Assembly (NCBI RefSeq): GCF_051859565.1
Contig: NZ_JBHYFK010000001.1
Span: 1-64,000, forward strand
Direction of reading: 5' to 3'
Source of the DNA: Glycocaulis sp051859565
GTDB lineage: Bacteria; Pseudomonadota; Alphaproteobacteria; Caulobacterales; Maricaulaceae
DNA: 64,000 nt
Shown: positions 51,079 through 60,272 of the stretch, one piece after another
How positions within the stretch are numbered: the first letter of the stretch is position 1
Layout: every line of letters starts with the position of its first letter
Translations under genes and position numbers: made by a program
Notes under the pieces: model-generated
Database searches by the model: none
What the model was told of the DNA's origin: nothing
Seen by the model: only the letters and a program-made list of their open reading frames with translations

Positions 51079-52497
51079 ATGACCCTGCTGTTCAACACGC
51101 CCGACGGCAAAGACTATCTCGTCAAGGACCTCTCTCTGGCCCGCTGGGGCCGGATCGAGCTGGACATGGCCGAGATCGAGATGCCGGGCCTGATGGCGCT
51201 GCGTGAGGAATTCGGCAAATCCAAGCCCCTGAAAGGCGCCCGCATCGCCGGCTCACTGCACATGACCGTGCAGACCGCCGTGCTGATCGAGACGCTGACG
51301 GCTCTGGGCGCCGACGTGCGCTGGGCCTCGTGCAACATCTTCTCCACGCAGGACCATGCCGCCGCCGCCATTGCCGAAACCGGCGTGCCGGTCTTCGCGG
51401 TAAAGGGCGAGACGCTGAAAGAATACTGGGATTATGCCGACGCCATCTTCCACTGGCCGAATGGCGAAACCGCCAACATGATCCTGGATGATGGCGGCGA
51501 TGCCACCATGTATCTCCAGCTCGGCGAAAAAGCCGAAAAAGACCCCTCCGTGCTCGGCGAGCCGAAATCGGAAGAAGAGCGCTGGCTCTTTGACGCGATT
51601 CAACGCCGCATCAAGGCGAGCCCGGGCTGGTTTGCCAAGGCCAAGGCCAGCATCAAGGGCGTGTCCGAAGAGACCACCACGGGCGTGATGCGCCTCTACC
51701 AGATGGCCAAGCGCGGCGAGCTGGCCTTCCCGGCGATCAACGTCAATGACTCTGTCACCAAGTCGAAATTCGACAACCGCTATGGCTGCCGCGAAAGCCT
51801 GGTGGACGCCATCCGGCGCGGCACCGACGTGATGATGGCCGGCAAGACGGCCGTCGTGTGCGGCTATGGCGATGTCGGCAAGGGCTCGGCCGAATCCCTG
51901 TCACAGGCGGGTTGCCGGGTTTCCGTGACTGAAATCGACCCGATCTGCGCCCTGCAGGCGGCGATGGACGGCTATGGCGTTGTCCGCCTTGAGGACGTGA
52001 TCGGCGAAGTGGACATCGTCGTCACCGCCACCGGCAACAAGGACGTCATCACCGTCGACCATATGCGCGCCATGAAGAACATGGCCATCGTCTGCAATAT
52101 CGGCCATTTCGATAACGAAATTCAGGTCGAGGCCCTGCGCAATTTCCAGTGGACCAATGTGAAGCCGCAGGTCGATCTGGTCGAGTTCCCCGAAGGCCAC
52201 AAGATCATCCTCCTGTCCGAAGGCCGCCTCGTAAATCTGGGCAATGCCAATGGCCATCCGAGCTTTGTGATGTCGGCCAGCTTCACCAATCAGGTGCTGG
52301 CCCAGATCGAGCTGTGGACCAGAGGCGATCAGTACAAGAACGATGTCTACATCCTGCCCAAGCATCTCGACGAGAAGGTGGCGGCGCTTCATCTCGACAA
52401 GCTGGGCGCGAAACTGACCACGCTTTCGACCGAACAGGCCGACTATATCGGCGTGGAGCAGAAAGGCCCGTTCAAGGCCGAGCATTACCGCTACTAG
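51079..52497 (+). CDS. ahcY: Adenosylhomocysteinase (SAH hydrolase)
   Basis: This enzyme splits S-adenosylhomocysteine into adenosine and homocysteine and keeps methylation running. From the ATG at 51079 (GAAGGATC upstream) it has 472 residues, the length of the bacterial NAD-dependent enzyme. Family motifs are ARIAGSLHMTVQTAVLIETL, WASCNIFSTQDHAAAAI, CGYGDVGKGSAES (NAD-binding) and the C-terminal KGPFKAEHYRY. It ends in a strong bidirectional terminator. I saw no SAH riboswitch in the leader. Confidence 0.97.
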   Translation: MTLLFNTPDGKDYLVKDLSLARWGRIELDMAEIEMPGLMALREEFGKSKPLKGARIAGSLHMTVQTAVLIETLTALGADVRWASCNIFSTQDHAAAAIAETGVPVFAVKGETLKEYWDYADAIFHWPNGETANMILDDGGDATMYLQLGEKAEKDPSVLGEPKSEEERWLFDAIQRRIKASPGWFAKAKASIKGVSEETTTGVMRLYQMAKRGELAFPAINVNDSVTKSKFDNRYGCRESLVDAIRRGTDVMMAGKTAVVCGYGDVGKGSAESLSQAGCRVSVTEIDPICALQAAMDGYGVVRLEDVIGEVDIVVTATGNKDVITVDHMRAMKNMAIVCNIGHFDNEIQVEALRNFQWTNVKPQVDLVEFPEGHKIILLSEGRLVNLGNANGHPSFVMSASFTNQVLAQIELWTRGDQYKNDVYILPKHLDEKVAALHLDKLGAKLTTLSTEQADYIGVEQKGPFKAEHYRY

Positions 52498-52524
52498 GCG
52501 TTCAGCCTTCTGCGCATGAAAAAG

Positions 52525-52548
52525 CCCCGGCGGATCGCTCCGCCGGGG
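52525..52548. terminator. Bidirectional terminator between ahcY and the acyltransferase
   Basis: CCCCGGCGGA and TCCGCCGGGG form a perfect 10-bp stem with a TCGC loop. TTCTTTT follows on the plus strand, and on the minus strand a run of five T follows, so both convergent genes (ahcY, stop at 52497, and the acyltransferase, stop at 52555) can end here. Confidence 0.9.
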
Positions 52549-52554
52549 GTTCTT

Positions 52555-53427
52555 TTACTGCCGGCCCCAGGCGAGCGCCTCGGCCTGCTGGAGGATTGAA
52601 GCGGTGGCTTCCGCCTCGCTGCCCGGTATCTCGCGGGCGGGGACAGGGTCTGAAAAGCGCATACGATAGGTCTTGCCGCGCTGGCGCATCAGCCCGTGGA
52701 AGAGCGTTATATCGCGCAGCTCCTCATGGATCTGGTCCAGCGCATAAAAGGCGACCGGCATGGACTGGCGCACGCCCAGCGTCACCACCGGCGTATTGAA
52801 GCGCCGGGCGAGCGAGATCGCCGTCGGTGCCCACGGCTCCTCCACCAGACCCCAGCGTCTCCAGCGCCAGCGCGCCATGCGCCCGGAGGGGAAGATGGCC
52901 AGGCACCGGCCATGATTGAGCGCTTCCATCGACCCACGCAGCGTATCGCGGGCATTGGCCCGGCTGCGCGCATTCTTGCGCCATTCAACCGGGATCAGCA
53001 TGTCTTCTAGGCCCGGACAGACGCGCAGCGCATCCCGGTTGGCCAGAAAGCAAAGATCAGGGCGCTTTTCCCGGATCGCCTGCCACAGCGCGATGCCGTC
53101 CGCGATGCCGCCGGGATGATTGCCGATAATCACCACCGGGCCGGTGTCTGGAATGGCATCAAGCCCGTGCGTTTTCACCGTCAGGTCCAGATAGTCTGCC
53201 GCCCAGTCGAACGCCTCTCGCGCGCGCATCGGCCTCACCGTATCGACCATACGGATGGCCTCGCGATAGCCCATCAGCGCGCCCGCCGTGGGCCGGACGA
53301 CATTCCACAGCCGGGGATGTTTTCTCAGGCGCGGCGCGCGCTCATCGATCAGCTGATCGACAAGTTCCTTCGCCGACCGGGGCGGCGCAGGGGGGATGGG
53401 ATAAAGGTCGGCGGGGTATTGGCTCAT
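52555..53427 (-). CDS. Phospholipid/glycerol acyltransferase-like protein
   Basis: This 290-residue protein resembles the PlsC-like lysophospholipid acyltransferase superfamily. The acyl-acceptor motif appears as GNHPGGIADG (His followed by five residues and Asp), a variant seen in related enzymes with the form NHPFGxLDG. The second motif is LAIFPSGRMAR. No clear membrane helices are seen. The substrate cannot be read from sequence. Confidence 0.78.
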   Translation of the reverse strand: MSQYPADLYPIPPAPPRSAKELVDQLIDERAPRLRKHPRLWNVVRPTAGALMGYREAIRMVDTVRPMRAREAFDWAADYLDLTVKTHGLDAIPDTGPVVIIGNHPGGIADGIALWQAIREKRPDLCFLANRDALRVCPGLEDMLIPVEWRKNARSRANARDTLRGSMEALNHGRCLAIFPSGRMARWRWRRWGLVEEPWAPTAISLARRFNTPVVTLGVRQSMPVAFYALDQIHEELRDITLFHGLMRQRGKTYRMRFSDPVPAREIPGSEAEATASILQQAEALAWGRQ

Positions 53428-53452
53428 CGCGCCTAGTTCAAACGGGTTTACG

Positions 53453-53818
53453 TCAGTTGCAAGCCCTTAGCGCGGATACGGCCAGCTTGGCCGTCACATC
53501 CCGGCACAGTGCCGGATCCCCGCCGCAGCAATCGGCAATGAGAAAGCTCACGAGCTCCGCCGTCGCCACCAGATTGGCGGCATAAATGCGCTGACGGCCA
53601 GCTTTCTCCACCTGCGCGAGACCCGCCCCGGTCAGCACCGCCAGCTGGGCGGAAAGATTGCTGGGACTGATAGCTAGCTGTTCGGCCAGCCTGCCTGCGG
53701 CAAGCCCTTTGGGACCTGCAGCGACAAGAGCACGGAATATGCGCAGCCTGCCCTCATGGGCGAGGGCGGAGAGTTGGGCGCAGGCTTGCGCTTCGGCAAG
53801 TTCGGGACGATCTGACAT
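53453..53818 (-). CDS. arsR: ArsR-family arsenic repressor
   Basis: This 121-residue protein has a winged-helix domain with the recognition helix AISPSNLSAQLAVLTGAGL. It carries a C-terminal cysteine cluster (DCCGGDPALC) suited to binding arsenite. ArsR leaves DNA when arsenite binds, derepressing the operon. It is divergent from arsC, and the operator at 53821-53850 lies two bases upstream of its own start codon, so binding would block its own expression as well as arsC. Confidence 0.92.
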   Translation of the reverse strand: MSDRPELAEAQACAQLSALAHEGRLRIFRALVAAGPKGLAAGRLAEQLAISPSNLSAQLAVLTGAGLAQVEKAGRQRIYAANLVATAELVSFLIADCCGGDPALCRDVTAKLAVSALRACN

Positions 53819-53820
53819 TT

Positions 53821-53850
53821 CATTTCAATACTTCTTGAAATATTGAAATG
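53821..53850. promoter_or_regulatory. ArsR operator palindrome
   Basis: CATTTCAATA (53821-53830) and TATTGAAATG (53841-53850) are perfect 10-base inverted arms around a 10-base spacer, in a low-GC stretch. It lies directly next to the arsR start codon and 44 bases from the arsC start. This size and layout fit ArsR dimers. Confidence 0.85.
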
Positions 53851-53894
53851 TCAAGGCTAGAAATCGGGAAAACCCGCGCCCCGGAAAGCCGCCC

Positions 53895-54398
53895 ATGATC
53901 CGCATTCTTGTCCTGTGCACCGGAAACTCCGCCCGCTCCATCCTTGGAGAGGCCCTGTTCAATGCGCTGGGCGCAGGAAAAATCACCGCCATCTCTGCCG
54001 GGTCGAAGCCCAAGGGCGAACCACACCCGGTAGCGCTGGAAACACTTGCCCGCCACGGCCATGCCGTGGACGGTCTAAGATCAAAAAGCTGGGACGTGTT
54101 CGCCGCAACGCAAGCACCAGAGATTCACGGCGTGATCACGGTGTGCGATTCAGCCGCCAGCGAGACCTGTCCCATCTGGCCCGGCGCGCCGGTACAGGTC
54201 CATTGGGGCCTGCCGGACCCCGCCTATGTGACCCCGGATGCCGCCTGCCGGGAGGCGTTCGAGCAGGTCTTTCAGGCCCTTAAAGCCCGCGTGGAAGCGG
54301 TAATGGCGTTCGACGGTGATCTGTCTGATCCCGCCAGTCTAAAAGCCGCCCTGAAGGCCGCGCATGACGGCGCAGCCCTGCCAGACTTTCAGCCCTGA
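53895..54398 (+). CDS. arsC: Arsenate reductase, low-molecular-weight phosphatase type
   Basis: This 167-residue protein has the phosphatase loop CTGNSARS (nucleophile Cys8, Arg14) and the general-acid loop HWGLPDPAY. It reduces arsenate to arsenite through its cysteines, which ACR3 then exports. It is fused to nothing, and it sits between the arsR operator and the exporter gene, 11 bases upstream. Confidence 0.93.
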   Translation: MIRILVLCTGNSARSILGEALFNALGAGKITAISAGSKPKGEPHPVALETLARHGHAVDGLRSKSWDVFAATQAPEIHGVITVCDSAASETCPIWPGAPVQVHWGLPDPAYVTPDAACREAFEQVFQALKARVEAVMAFDGDLSDPASLKAALKAAHDGAALPDFQP

Positions 54399-54409
54399 AG
54401 GACATGTCC

Positions 54410-55474
54410 ATGACCGCACAGAAGGACGTTGCGCCTGCCGGTATTGGCCCATTTGAAAAATGGCTCTCGGTCTGGGTGGGCCTTGCGATTATTGCCGGTA
54501 TCGCGCTCGGCGCGCTTGTACCGGGCGCGTTCGGCTTTCTGGCCGGGCTGGAATACGCCTCTGTCAATCTGGCGGTGGCCGTCCTCATCTGGGCGATGGT
54601 CTCCCCGATGATGGTGAATGTCGATTTCGGCGCGCTGATGCGTGTGGGCGAGAGGCCCAAGGGCCTCATCATCACCTTGGTGGTAAACTGGCTCATCAAG
54701 CCCTTCACCATGGCGCTGCTGGCGGTTGTGTTCTTTGAGGGTGTCTTCGCCCGCTTCATCGAGCCCGAGAATGCCGAGCAGTATATTGCGGGCCTCATCA
54801 TTCTCGGCGCCGCGCCCTGCACCGCCATGGTGTTTGTCTGGTCGCAACTCACCAAGGGCGATCCGGCCTACACCCTCGTTCAGGTGTCGGTGAATGACGC
54901 GATCATGGTCGTAGCCTTTGCGCCCATCGTGGCCCTGCTGCTGGGCGTCACCTCCATCTCGGTACCGTGGGAGACGCTTGTTCTCTCCGTGGTGCTCTAT
55001 GTGGTGATCCCGCTGGCCGCTGGCATTGCTGTGCGCCGCTGGCTGATCCGCTCTGGTGGCACGGCGCGGCTGGACGGGTTCAATGCCCGGATCAAGCCGG
55101 TTTCCATATCCGCGCTCATCGCCACCGTCGTGCTACTTTTCGGCTTTCAGGGTGGGACCATACTCGCCCAGCCACTGGTCATCGCCATGATCGCAGTGCC
55201 CATCATCATCCAGTCCTACGCCATTTTCGCGCTCGCCTATGGCGCAGCCTGGATGTGGAAAGTGCCGCATAACGTGGCCGCGCCCTGCGCCCTCATCGGC
55301 ACCTCCAACTTCTTCGAGCTGGCGGTCGCCGTCGCCATCGGGCTCTTTGGGCTCAATTCCGGCGCAGCGCTGGCGACGGTCGTGGGCGTGCTGGTGGAGG
55401 TCCCAGTCATGCTCTCGCTGGTGGCGCTCGCCAACCGGACACGCGCGAAATTCCCGACGGAGCAACCCCGATGA
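54410..55474 (+). CDS. acr3: Arsenite efflux pump ACR3
   Basis: The ATG at 54410 has GAAGG eight bases upstream; the ATG at 54404 is too close to it. The 354-residue protein has about ten membrane helices. The conserved Cys (Cys137) lies in LGAAPCTAMVFVWS, an essential site of ACR3 exporters, and FELAVAVAIG near the C-terminus contains the conserved Glu. It exports arsenite using membrane potential. Its stop overlaps arsH by four bases. Confidence 0.95.
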   Translation: MTAQKDVAPAGIGPFEKWLSVWVGLAIIAGIALGALVPGAFGFLAGLEYASVNLAVAVLIWAMVSPMMVNVDFGALMRVGERPKGLIITLVVNWLIKPFTMALLAVVFFEGVFARFIEPENAEQYIAGLIILGAAPCTAMVFVWSQLTKGDPAYTLVQVSVNDAIMVVAFAPIVALLLGVTSISVPWETLVLSVVLYVVIPLAAGIAVRRWLIRSGGTARLDGFNARIKPVSISALIATVVLLFGFQGGTILAQPLVIAMIAVPIIIQSYAIFALAYGAAWMWKVPHNVAAPCALIGTSNFFELAVAVAIGLFGLNSGAALATVVGVLVEVPVMLSLVALANRTRAKFPTEQPR

Positions 55475-56190
55475 GCCTTGATCCCTCCACGCCCCATCTG
55501 GACGAGGATTGCTACCGCGATGTGGAGCCGGAGCGGCTCTTCCCCTCGGCGCGCGCCACGCACAGGCCGCGTATCCTGCTGCTCTGCGGCTCGGTCCGCG
55601 ACCGCTCATTCAGCCGCATGGCCACAGAAGAAGCTGCCCGCATACTTGAGCGGCTTGGCGCGGAAACGCGCATCTATAACCCGTCCGGCCTGCCTCTGCC
55701 CGACGATGCGGAAGCAACTCATCCCAAGGTCGCCGAGCTGCGCGATCTCGTGGTGTGGTCGGAAGGCATGGTGTGGTGCTCGCCTGAACGCCATGGCGCG
55801 ATGACGGGCATCATGAAGGCGCAGATCGACTGGATACCGCTTTCGCTCGGCGGGGTGCGGCCCACACAAGGAAAGACGCTGGCCGTGATGCAGATTTCCG
55901 GCGGCTCGCAGAGCTTCAACACCGTCAACCAGCTGCGCGTGCTGGGGCGCTGGATGCGCCTCATCACCATCCCCAACCAGTCTTCGGTCCCGAAAGCCTG
56001 GCTGGAGTTTGACGAGCACGACCGGATGAAGCCCTCCTCCCTCTATGACCGCATTGTCGACGTGATGGAGGAGCTGGTGAAATTCACCCTGCTGACCCGT
56101 GATTGCGCCGATTATCTTGTCGACCGCTATAGCGAGCGCAAGGAAAGCGCCGCCGAAGTATCAAAGCGGGTCGGCCAGCGCTCCATGTAG
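55471..56190 (+). CDS. arsH: Arsenical resistance protein ArsH
   Basis: This 239-residue NADPH-dependent FMN reductase of the ArsH family has LLLCGSVRDRSFSRM (flavin-binding) and SPERHGAMTGIMKAQIDW, the ArsH-specific segment. ArsH oxidises trivalent methyl- and aryl-arsenicals to the pentavalent form and is encoded in many ars clusters. It is the last gene of the unit, so the ars cluster reads arsR | arsC-acr3-arsH. Confidence 0.95.
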   Translation: MSLDPSTPHLDEDCYRDVEPERLFPSARATHRPRILLLCGSVRDRSFSRMATEEAARILERLGAETRIYNPSGLPLPDDAEATHPKVAELRDLVVWSEGMVWCSPERHGAMTGIMKAQIDWIPLSLGGVRPTQGKTLAVMQISGGSQSFNTVNQLRVLGRWMRLITIPNQSSVPKAWLEFDEHDRMKPSSLYDRIVDVMEELVKFTLLTRDCADYLVDRYSERKESAAEVSKRVGQRSM

Positions 56191-56275
56191 TATGCAAGAC
56201 CGTGGGGGGCGACGTGGCGGCAAACCGGCGCTAGGCTGGAGACGCACGCTGACCTAAGCAGAGGATCTGGCCGTC

Positions 56276-56644
56276 ATGAGCATACTTCTCGCCCTCCTGC
56301 TTGCCGCCCAGACGCCGCAAGCCTCAGCCATAGCCGGAAACTACACCGCCACCAGCGAGGCCGGCACGCAGTGCGCGCTCGTCCTGATGCCGCCCGCCCG
56401 CCGCCCGCAAGGGGCAATGGCGCTGATGACCGGCGCTGCGGGCCTCGCCGCCGTGTCGCCCGAGTGCGAGCTGGCAATCGCTGAAACCATGTTCTGGCAG
56501 TTCGACGAGGAGGGTGGCGGGCGCCTTCTCTTCGTGGACGCTGCCGGCAACACACTTTTTGCCGGCGAGCGGGCGAGCGCGGACAGTCCCTGGCAAGGCG
56601 CCATGACCGATGGCGCGCGCATCCGCCTGGAACGCAGCCGCTAG
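56276..56644 (+). CDS. Small secreted protein, Inh/AprI-like protease inhibitor candidate
   Basis: This 122-residue protein has a signal peptide (ILLALLLAAQTPQA). The mature part has the layout of the Inh/Omp19 inhibitor beta-barrel: GNYTATSEAGTQCALVL (Cys33), SPECEL (Cys64), MFWQF and LLFVDAAGNTLFAGE. The same 'C...C...W...L.L.D..GN.L.AG' pattern recurs in the lipoprotein at 60273, on the other side of the autotransporter protease. Known Inh proteins block secreted metalloproteases, so inhibition of a serine protease would be unusual. Assignment is by pattern only. Confidence 0.68.
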   Translation: MSILLALLLAAQTPQASAIAGNYTATSEAGTQCALVLMPPARRPQGAMALMTGAAGLAAVSPECELAIAETMFWQFDEEGGGRLLFVDAAGNTLFAGERASADSPWQGAMTDGARIRLERSR

Positions 56645-56666
56645 CTTTTGTAGAGCCTGAATGCAA

Positions 56667-56698
56667 AAAGGCCGCCCCGGGATGTCGAGGCGGCCTTT
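56667..56698. terminator. Bidirectional terminator
   Basis: AAAGGCCGCC (56667-56676) and GGCGGCCTTT (56689-56698) form a perfect 10-bp stem with a 12-base loop and A/T flanks on both sides. It lies between the convergent inhibitor-like gene (stop at 56644) and the autotransporter (stop at 56719). Confidence 0.85.
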
Positions 56699-56718
56699 CT
56701 GTTTACGGCCCTGGCGCC

Positions 56719-59700
56719 CTAGAAGCGCGTGCGCAGACCAAGCATGAACACGTCCACATCCCGGATACGGTCATTCCCGGCGCGGGTCTCATACGAGAAC
56801 GAGACGTCAAACCCGTTATCCATCCGGGCGATGCCGCCAATCGATAGCTCGTACCATCCGCTTTCCGCGTCCAGACCGCTGGCGAGCGCAAAGCCCTGGC
56901 TGCCCGGCGTCCCGGCGAAATCACCGCTGATCGTCTCGCTTTCATCGCTCAGACGGCTGGCAATACCGGCGTAGGCACGCGGCTCGAACGTATAACCCGG
57001 ACCGGAGAGGATATAGCCCACATCCAGTCCGGCACGTGCTGTGGTGAAGGAGTCCGTATAGCTCGCCAGGTCAAAGGCAGCGGGCGAACCGGCCATGCTG
57101 CCTGCGTCCATCTCTATGCGCTGCCAGGTGATCCCGGCAACCGGCGTGGCGCGCAAGGCTCCGCTGGTGACAGTGTAACCAATCTGCGCCGTCAGATCAT
57201 AGCTGGTGGCGCCCAGAGAGCCTGAGACAGGCAGCGAGACACCGCCAACGACGGCCGTGCGGCCCGCTCTCGCAGTATGGTCGCCATAGCTGGCCGCAAG
57301 CAGGGCCTGGACGGTGTCGCTGCGATAGGCCGCATAGCCGGTCACCTGCACGCTCTCGACCCGGCTGGAAGCCGAGCCGCCACCAGCAAGAACCTGTTCG
57401 CTTTCCGATGTGGCAAAGCCGATGGCGCCGCCAAACCGCCAGCCCACGGACCGGCCGTAATCCACGCCGGCCAGGGCAAACCCGCCCTCGGTCGATGCAT
57501 TGGCCGAGCTTGCGGTGGTCGGCGCTGACCCGTCCACGAGACCGCCAGCGAAGAACACTTCGAACCCGTTGCCGAGATCCTGTGCCTGATCCTGTACGGC
57601 AGAACCGTTCATGCGCATGGCATCAGCGATGGCCATGCCTGTCATTCCGGCCGACGCCTCTGAACCCATCAGGCTGAACATGGCCTGACCGCTGCCGGTT
57701 GGCGTGCCTGTCGGTGCTCCCTGCAGCATCCGTCCCCGCAGGGCATCGCTGAGCAGGTCGCTATGTCCGCTCAAGGCACGCCGGAACTGGAAGCCCTCAT
57801 GCGGCACCAGATTCTCGAACGCGTTTTCCAGCGGTCCATTCGGCAGAAGGTCGATGATCTGGTAGAGCTGGGCCACCGGACCGGCTTGCGGATTGCCGCG
57901 CAGCTCATCGAAACGATTGCCCAGAGCGGCCTGGGACGGGTTGGCGAAGTTGGCAAAGCTGGTGAAGTCTTCCGCTTCAATCACCAGCTCCACTTCTCCG
58001 GCACCGTAGACCGGCGTGACGAAGAGCACGCCGGGCAGGTCCATCACCGCGTCAAATTCACCGACAAGCTCGCCCGTATAGCCAAGCACGGTGCGGCGGT
58101 CGCCGAACTGCGGCACGTAACCATCGACCGGGTTCACCGCCACGCCGCCAGCCAGCGATACATCGCCATTCACCAGCAGAAGGCTGTTCGTGGTGGCGTT
58201 CCAGTCAACCGCAAGGACACCGCCAGAGGTCTGGATATAGTCACCATTGACGAGAAGGCCGCCAGCGCTGGCAAGACCCGGATTGACGATGCCCGCGACA
58301 TTGAAGAATGCGCCCGACATGATCTGGCCATTGCCAAACAGGAAGTTGGGGTCAAACAGGTCGATCGTGCCTGTACCGCGGACCACCCCGCCCCAGTTCA
58401 CCAGCTCACGCGTGATGAAACCGCCATCAATCGTCAGCGTGCCGGCAAAAAGCTCGGCAGAGATCAGGCTCCACATATCGGCATCGGCCGCAATGGTAAG
58501 ACCGGCACCGGACCCGGCAAGGGTCAGCCGGTCAATCTCCACGAAAGCACCCGACAGAGTCACTTCACTGTCGGAAGCCAGCGTCACGTCGTAGAAGCGG
58601 GGCGCCTCCACACCCTGGTTGCCATAGAAATTGTCCGGCACGAAGCCGGTGGAGCCCGGGCCGGCATTCTGTGTTGTCATCTCGCCATCATCGACGGCTT
58701 CAGGCGCTTCGGAGGCATTGGCAGTATCGCCGGACCCCGGCACCGTGCGCTGCAGGTCGCCGCCCACAGTGGCAACAATGCCGTCAGCGGCAAAATTCGT
58801 GGTGATCGACAAGCCGCCGGCAAGGCCCCCGGGCGCTTCAGCCGATGCGGCCAGTTCGATATCCGCAACGTCAGTATCAAACACCACGCCCCACGGGGTG
58901 CCAGTGCCGGTTTCAAGGTCCGGACCGTCCGGTAGGCCGTTCACGATTTCTCCGTCCTGGTAGACAAAATAGTTCGGATCGAGCGCCTGCACCCAGATCG
59001 TCTCGTCAAACCAGTCACCGCCACCCGTATTGGTGACGTATTTGTAGGGGTTGTTCTCCGCAATCCAGTTCGCATAGGCGTAGAGCGGATTATAGTAGCT
59101 GACACCGCCATAATCCTGCCCGGCAGCCTGCAGCGAGCCATCGACAAATCCGCCTGACAGCACGCCGAGGATCAGCGGGTTGGAGAAGATGTTCATGGCC
59201 ATGAGCGGACCGCCGGAATCCCCGCCAGCGGTACCGACCTCATTGGGTAGCGCATCGCCGGGGAAAATATCGAGTGACGGTCCGGGGATAATCAGCGTGT
59301 CACCATCGATTAATGCGCCGCTGATACCATCCTCGTCAGAGCAGACGATTGAATTGGTGAAGCCAAAAAAGTCCTCGCGGCCGCATTCGCCGGTGCGGTC
59401 TGGCTGATCAAAATCGATCCAGTACATCATCTGCGTGTTCGGGCCGCCGGGGAACGAATTGTCCTGCTGGCCCAGCGCGCTGAAGAACTGATTGAAATTG
59501 CCCAGGAAGCCCAGCATGTTTTCGCCAGCCCTGCGGCGGCCATTGATGGCGGATACCGTATTGTCCGAGCCCGGATTGAACGTGCCATAGCCGATCATGT
59601 TGACGTGCACGCCTTCGCTGAGCACGTCTTGCGGGATCGGGCTGAACAGCATGCCATAGGTCGGCAGGGTGAAAAGCGGATCGAAGGTGGTCAGCATGGC

Positions 59701-60162
59701 CACATCGGCCGCCGGGAAGGGATCACCGCCGAACGCGCCCGCCTCCGGCGTCATCACGTTGAGCGCGAAAGTCAGGCCATTGCGGTCATCAATGAACTGG
59801 TTGTCGGTATCGATCCAGTTGAACAACGCATCAAATGTGTCGGGGCCGTAGGCGATGATCGGTGTCAGCGGGCCGCCCTGGAGGCCGTAGAAATCATTCG
59901 GCAGGCCGTTGAAGCAGTGCGCGGCGCTGATCACGGTGCGCGGATTGATCATCGAGCCGGTACAGTTGAAGCCGATATTGCCGTTAGTCCGGTTCCACAT
60001 GAAAATCTGGATGACACCGTCCCATTCGGCGGCAAAAGCCTGCGCGCCCTCGTCCCCGACATCGTCACGATACGGAATGGCAGCGGCTGGCGCCGTCATT
60101 GCCAGCGCAAGCGTGCTTGCAGACGCAGCGGCATAAAGGCTGCCCTTGATCCCTTTGATCAT
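56719..60162 (-). CDS. Autotransporter with trypsin-like serine protease domain
   Basis: The ATG at 60162 (GGGGAAAC upstream) gives 1147 residues. A signal peptide (1-28, SASTLALAMTAPAAA) precedes a chymotrypsin-fold protease (about 40-390) with His82 in SAAHCF, Asp153 in AADVAML and Ser316 in GGDSGGPLM. A beta-helix-like passenger follows (about 430-790), rich in Gly/Asn and with strands such as VNGDYIQTSGGVLAVD. The C-terminal barrel (about 870-1147) ends RTRF with terminal Phe. It is secreted and anchored to the outer membrane. The gene is monocistronic and lies between two small inhibitor-like genes. Confidence 0.9.
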   Translation of the reverse strand: MIKGIKGSLYAAASASTLALAMTAPAAAIPYRDDVGDEGAQAFAAEWDGVIQIFMWNRTNGNIGFNCTGSMINPRTVISAAHCFNGLPNDFYGLQGGPLTPIIAYGPDTFDALFNWIDTDNQFIDDRNGLTFALNVMTPEAGAFGGDPFPAADVAMLTTFDPLFTLPTYGMLFSPIPQDVLSEGVHVNMIGYGTFNPGSDNTVSAINGRRRAGENMLGFLGNFNQFFSALGQQDNSFPGGPNTQMMYWIDFDQPDRTGECGREDFFGFTNSIVCSDEDGISGALIDGDTLIIPGPSLDIFPGDALPNEVGTAGGDSGGPLMAMNIFSNPLILGVLSGGFVDGSLQAAGQDYGGVSYYNPLYAYANWIAENNPYKYVTNTGGGDWFDETIWVQALDPNYFVYQDGEIVNGLPDGPDLETGTGTPWGVVFDTDVADIELAASAEAPGGLAGGLSITTNFAADGIVATVGGDLQRTVPGSGDTANASEAPEAVDDGEMTTQNAGPGSTGFVPDNFYGNQGVEAPRFYDVTLASDSEVTLSGAFVEIDRLTLAGSGAGLTIAADADMWSLISAELFAGTLTIDGGFITRELVNWGGVVRGTGTIDLFDPNFLFGNGQIMSGAFFNVAGIVNPGLASAGGLLVNGDYIQTSGGVLAVDWNATTNSLLLVNGDVSLAGGVAVNPVDGYVPQFGDRRTVLGYTGELVGEFDAVMDLPGVLFVTPVYGAGEVELVIEAEDFTSFANFANPSQAALGNRFDELRGNPQAGPVAQLYQIIDLLPNGPLENAFENLVPHEGFQFRRALSGHSDLLSDALRGRMLQGAPTGTPTGSGQAMFSLMGSEASAGMTGMAIADAMRMNGSAVQDQAQDLGNGFEVFFAGGLVDGSAPTTASSANASTEGGFALAGVDYGRSVGWRFGGAIGFATSESEQVLAGGGSASSRVESVQVTGYAAYRSDTVQALLAASYGDHTARAGRTAVVGGVSLPVSGSLGATSYDLTAQIGYTVTSGALRATPVAGITWQRIEMDAGSMAGSPAAFDLASYTDSFTTARAGLDVGYILSGPGYTFEPRAYAGIASRLSDESETISGDFAGTPGSQGFALASGLDAESGWYELSIGGIARMDNGFDVSFSYETRAGNDRIRDVDVFMLGLRTRF

Positions 60163-60272
60163 TGGAGTTTCCCCTTTTTGATTTTCTGGCGCAGGCTTGG
60201 AAGTAGCTTCGACATCAGCCCGCAAGACGGCTAAGATTAGGCTGGAACCTCACTTAGACAAACACTTTAGTA

